Source of the DNA: Brachyspira sp. CAG:484
GTDB taxonomy: Bacteria > Cyanobacteriota > Vampirovibrionia > Gastranaerophilales > Gastranaerophilaceae
Length of the DNA stretch: 6,608 nucleotides
Reading direction: 5' to 3'
NCBI GenBank assembly: GCA_000431315.1
Contig: HF989694.1
Coordinates: 1 to 6,608 of the forward strand
The position numbers and the translations under genes were made by a program. The notes below the pieces were generated by a model, which worked only from the letters and a program-made list of their open reading frames with translations, did not search any database and had not been told where the DNA came from. Below, piece after piece: positions 5,543-6,608 of this stretch (positions within the stretch are counted from its first letter, which is position 1; every line of letters starts with the position of its first letter).

Positions 5543-5560
5543 ATGCTAAGATTATAGCAT
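5543..5560. promoter_or_regulatory. Palindromic overlapping divergent -10 elements
   Basis: ATGCTA (5543-5548) and TAGCAT (5555-5560) are perfect inverted arms around six bases. On the plus strand the site reads TGCTAAGAT (5544-5552), an extended -10 that would start transcription near 5559, the A of the flippase ATG. On the minus strand it reads TGCTATAAT (5559-5551), a perfect extended -10, giving the kinase-like gene a start near 5544 and a leader of about 40 bases. The two promoters overlap, so RNA polymerase could occupy only one at a time. No good -35 is visible for either direction. Confidence 0.5.
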
Positions 5561-6557
5561 GAGTAAGAAAAAGATAATAGCTTTATTTATTACATTAGTA
5601 TTGCTGGGAGCAATTTTTTATAAAATAGACTGGTCTGAGTTAATCAGAACATTTAAAGATTTTGACTTTAAGAATATATGGCAGATTATCATTTTTTATG
5701 TGTTAACTCTTTATATAAGAGGTATACGCTGGAAAGCTCTTCTATTAAATGATAAAAAGTATTCTTCCCTTCATCTTGGAGAAGTATTTACAGTGGGAAG
5801 TATGCTTAATATCTTTTTACCGGCAAGGGCAGGGGATGTATACAGAGCTTACTATTTAGGATCTGTTAAGGGCGAAAAGAAGATGAAAGTGTTTGGCTCA
5901 ATTATTCTTGAAAGAACTCTTGACGGAATAAGCGTATTTTTTATGCTCTTAATTGCTATTCTTTTGTACTGTAAGCAACAATGGATTTTACATATTGCAT
6001 ATGGTATTGGGGCATTGTTTATAGGAAGCCTTGCTGTTTTTTATGTTATTTTTAAGTTTAATAAAATAGAAGAAATCTGCGGCTGGTTTTCTAATCTTGC
6101 AGGAAAATTGCCTGAAAAGTTTGCCGAACCGTCTAAGCGTGCTGTTGAGAAAGTTTGCTGTTACACAAAGTCTTTTATGGAAGGTTTTACGGTTCTTGAT
6201 TATCCGAAATATTGGCTTATTGCCTGTGTGACCAGTGTTCTTGTGTGGGGAATAGAAGCCTATGTTGCTTATCTAATTGTTGATAGTTTCGGGCTTGGAT
6301 TGGGGTTTTCAGCCGGATTGTTTGTATTGAGTTTAATCTCATTCTCCACAATGATTCCTTCAACTTCTGTTTTCCTTGGACCATATCAGGTAGCGTATTT
6401 AATGGCGCTTGGAATTTTTGGTATAGAAAAATCTACTGCACTTGCTGTTTCAACTGTGCACCAGGGAATTTTGATAATTATTCTTACCGTTCTTGGAGGA
6501 TACTATCTTCTGAAGTTTAATATTTCAATGAAGGATATACAGAACTCAAGTAAATAA
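5559..6557 (+). CDS. LPG-synthase-TM (flippase-like, UPF0104/AglD2-type) integral membrane protein
   Basis: This 332-residue inner-membrane protein has about eight hydrophobic helices (roughly 5-21, 40-58, 72-88, 113-136, 143-166, 216-243, 249-285 as a pair, 295-316). The signature N-I-F-L-P-A-R-A-G-D-V-Y-R-A (84-97) matches the family's N-x-L-P-x-R-x-G-E-x-x-R. It is followed by L-E-R-T-L-D (117-122), matching E-R-x-x-D, and a late P-S-T-S-x-F-L-G-P-Y-Q (267-277) at the P-x-x-x-G-x-x-G-x-x-E site. The family includes the flippase half of MprF and stand-alone proteins thought to move or process lipid-linked substrates. The soluble aminoacyltransferase domain of full MprF is absent, so lysyl-phosphatidylglycerol synthesis should not be inferred. 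The ATG at 5559 has no Shine-Dalgarno; a leaderless message is likely (see the -10 just upstream). No terminator is visible after the TAA at 6555-6557. It is divergent from the kinase-like gene, and its substrate is unknown. Confidence 0.9.
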   Translation: MSKKKIIALFITLVLLGAIFYKIDWSELIRTFKDFDFKNIWQIIIFYVLTLYIRGIRWKALLLNDKKYSSLHLGEVFTVGSMLNIFLPARAGDVYRAYYLGSVKGEKKMKVFGSIILERTLDGISVFFMLLIAILLYCKQQWILHIAYGIGALFIGSLAVFYVIFKFNKIEEICGWFSNLAGKLPEKFAEPSKRAVEKVCCYTKSFMEGFTVLDYPKYWLIACVTSVLVWGIEAYVAYLIVDSFGLGLGFSAGLFVLSLISFSTMIPSTSVFLGPYQVAYLMALGIFGIEKSTALAVSTVHQGILIIILTVLGGYYLLKFNISMKDIQNSSK

Positions 6558-6574
6558 AATTAATTATATTTATA

Positions 6575-6602
6575 TTGAAAAATTTCAAAAATAGTTTATA
6601 AT
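6575..6602 (+). promoter_or_regulatory. Promoter for a gene beyond the right edge
   Basis: TTGAAA (6575-6580) and TATAAT (6597-6602) are 16 bases apart, a near-consensus sigma-70-type promoter and the best in the window. The expected start is at about 6609, just outside. TTGAAA is also one arm of the inverted repeat TTGAAA-AA-TTTCAA (6575-6588), so a regulator bound there would block the -35. Confidence 0.65.
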
Positions 6603-6608
6603 AAAAAA

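Noticed and set aside
5559..6557. Full MprF lysyl-phosphatidylglycerol synthase
   Set aside because: Only the membrane flippase-like part is present; at 332 residues it lacks the C-terminal transferase domain.
1..6608. CRISPR array, tRNA/rRNA genes, insertion sequence or prophage remnants
   Set aside because: No spaced direct repeats, clover-leaf sequences, transposase or integrase reading frames, or terminal inverted repeats were seen on either strand.

Overview
The window is AT-rich and carries six substantial genes plus one 20-codon leader ORF. The best guess for the organism is a gut lineage of Candidatus Gastranaerophilales (Melainabacteria/Vampirovibrionia, the non-photosynthetic sister group of Cyanobacteria). 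This rests on a pseudopilin with the G|FTLAE start and a D-x-NG-x-KGPN-x-x-GKD segment, and on two minus-strand proteins with short 'SFG' stretches that resemble proteins restricted to that lineage. No ribosomal or other phylogenetic marker is present, so this is an inference.

Layout. 1-712 (+): a type IV pilin/type II secretion pseudopilin-like protein, cut at its 5' end. 751-2274 (+): an AGCS-family amino acid:cation symporter. 2234-2866 (+): a family 4 iron-sulfur uracil-DNA glycosylase that overlaps the symporter. 2879-2911: a bidirectional hairpin terminator. 2912-4261 (-): a membrane protein of unknown function. 4262-4488: a 227-bp gap that is not empty. 4489-5505 (-): a protein with a possible degenerate kinase-like core. 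5506-5558: a short divergent promoter region. 5559-6557 (+): an integral membrane flippase-like protein of the LPG-synthase-TM family. A promoter-like sequence for an unseen next gene ends the window.

The most interesting element is in the 4262-4488 gap, read on the minus strand. It contains a 20-codon ORF with its own Shine-Dalgarno and a His-His-Asn-His-His run. Two mutually exclusive sets of nested helices follow. One set (4363-4376 with 4308-4321, and 4355-4362 with 4326-4333) starts inside the small ORF. The other (4323-4334 with 4270-4281, and 4312-4319 with 4290-4297) covers the Shine-Dalgarno of the downstream membrane-protein gene. This is the geometry of translational attenuation controlled by ribosome position on a leader peptide. 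Several wobble pairs form only in the minus-strand RNA, which supports that strand. All pairings were found by eye and no folding energy was computed.

Functional links. The symporter and glycosylase are translationally coupled but functionally unrelated. The two minus-strand genes and the divergent flippase may form a lineage-specific envelope module. Apart from their proximity and the shared control region between the last two, nothing in the sequence proves that.
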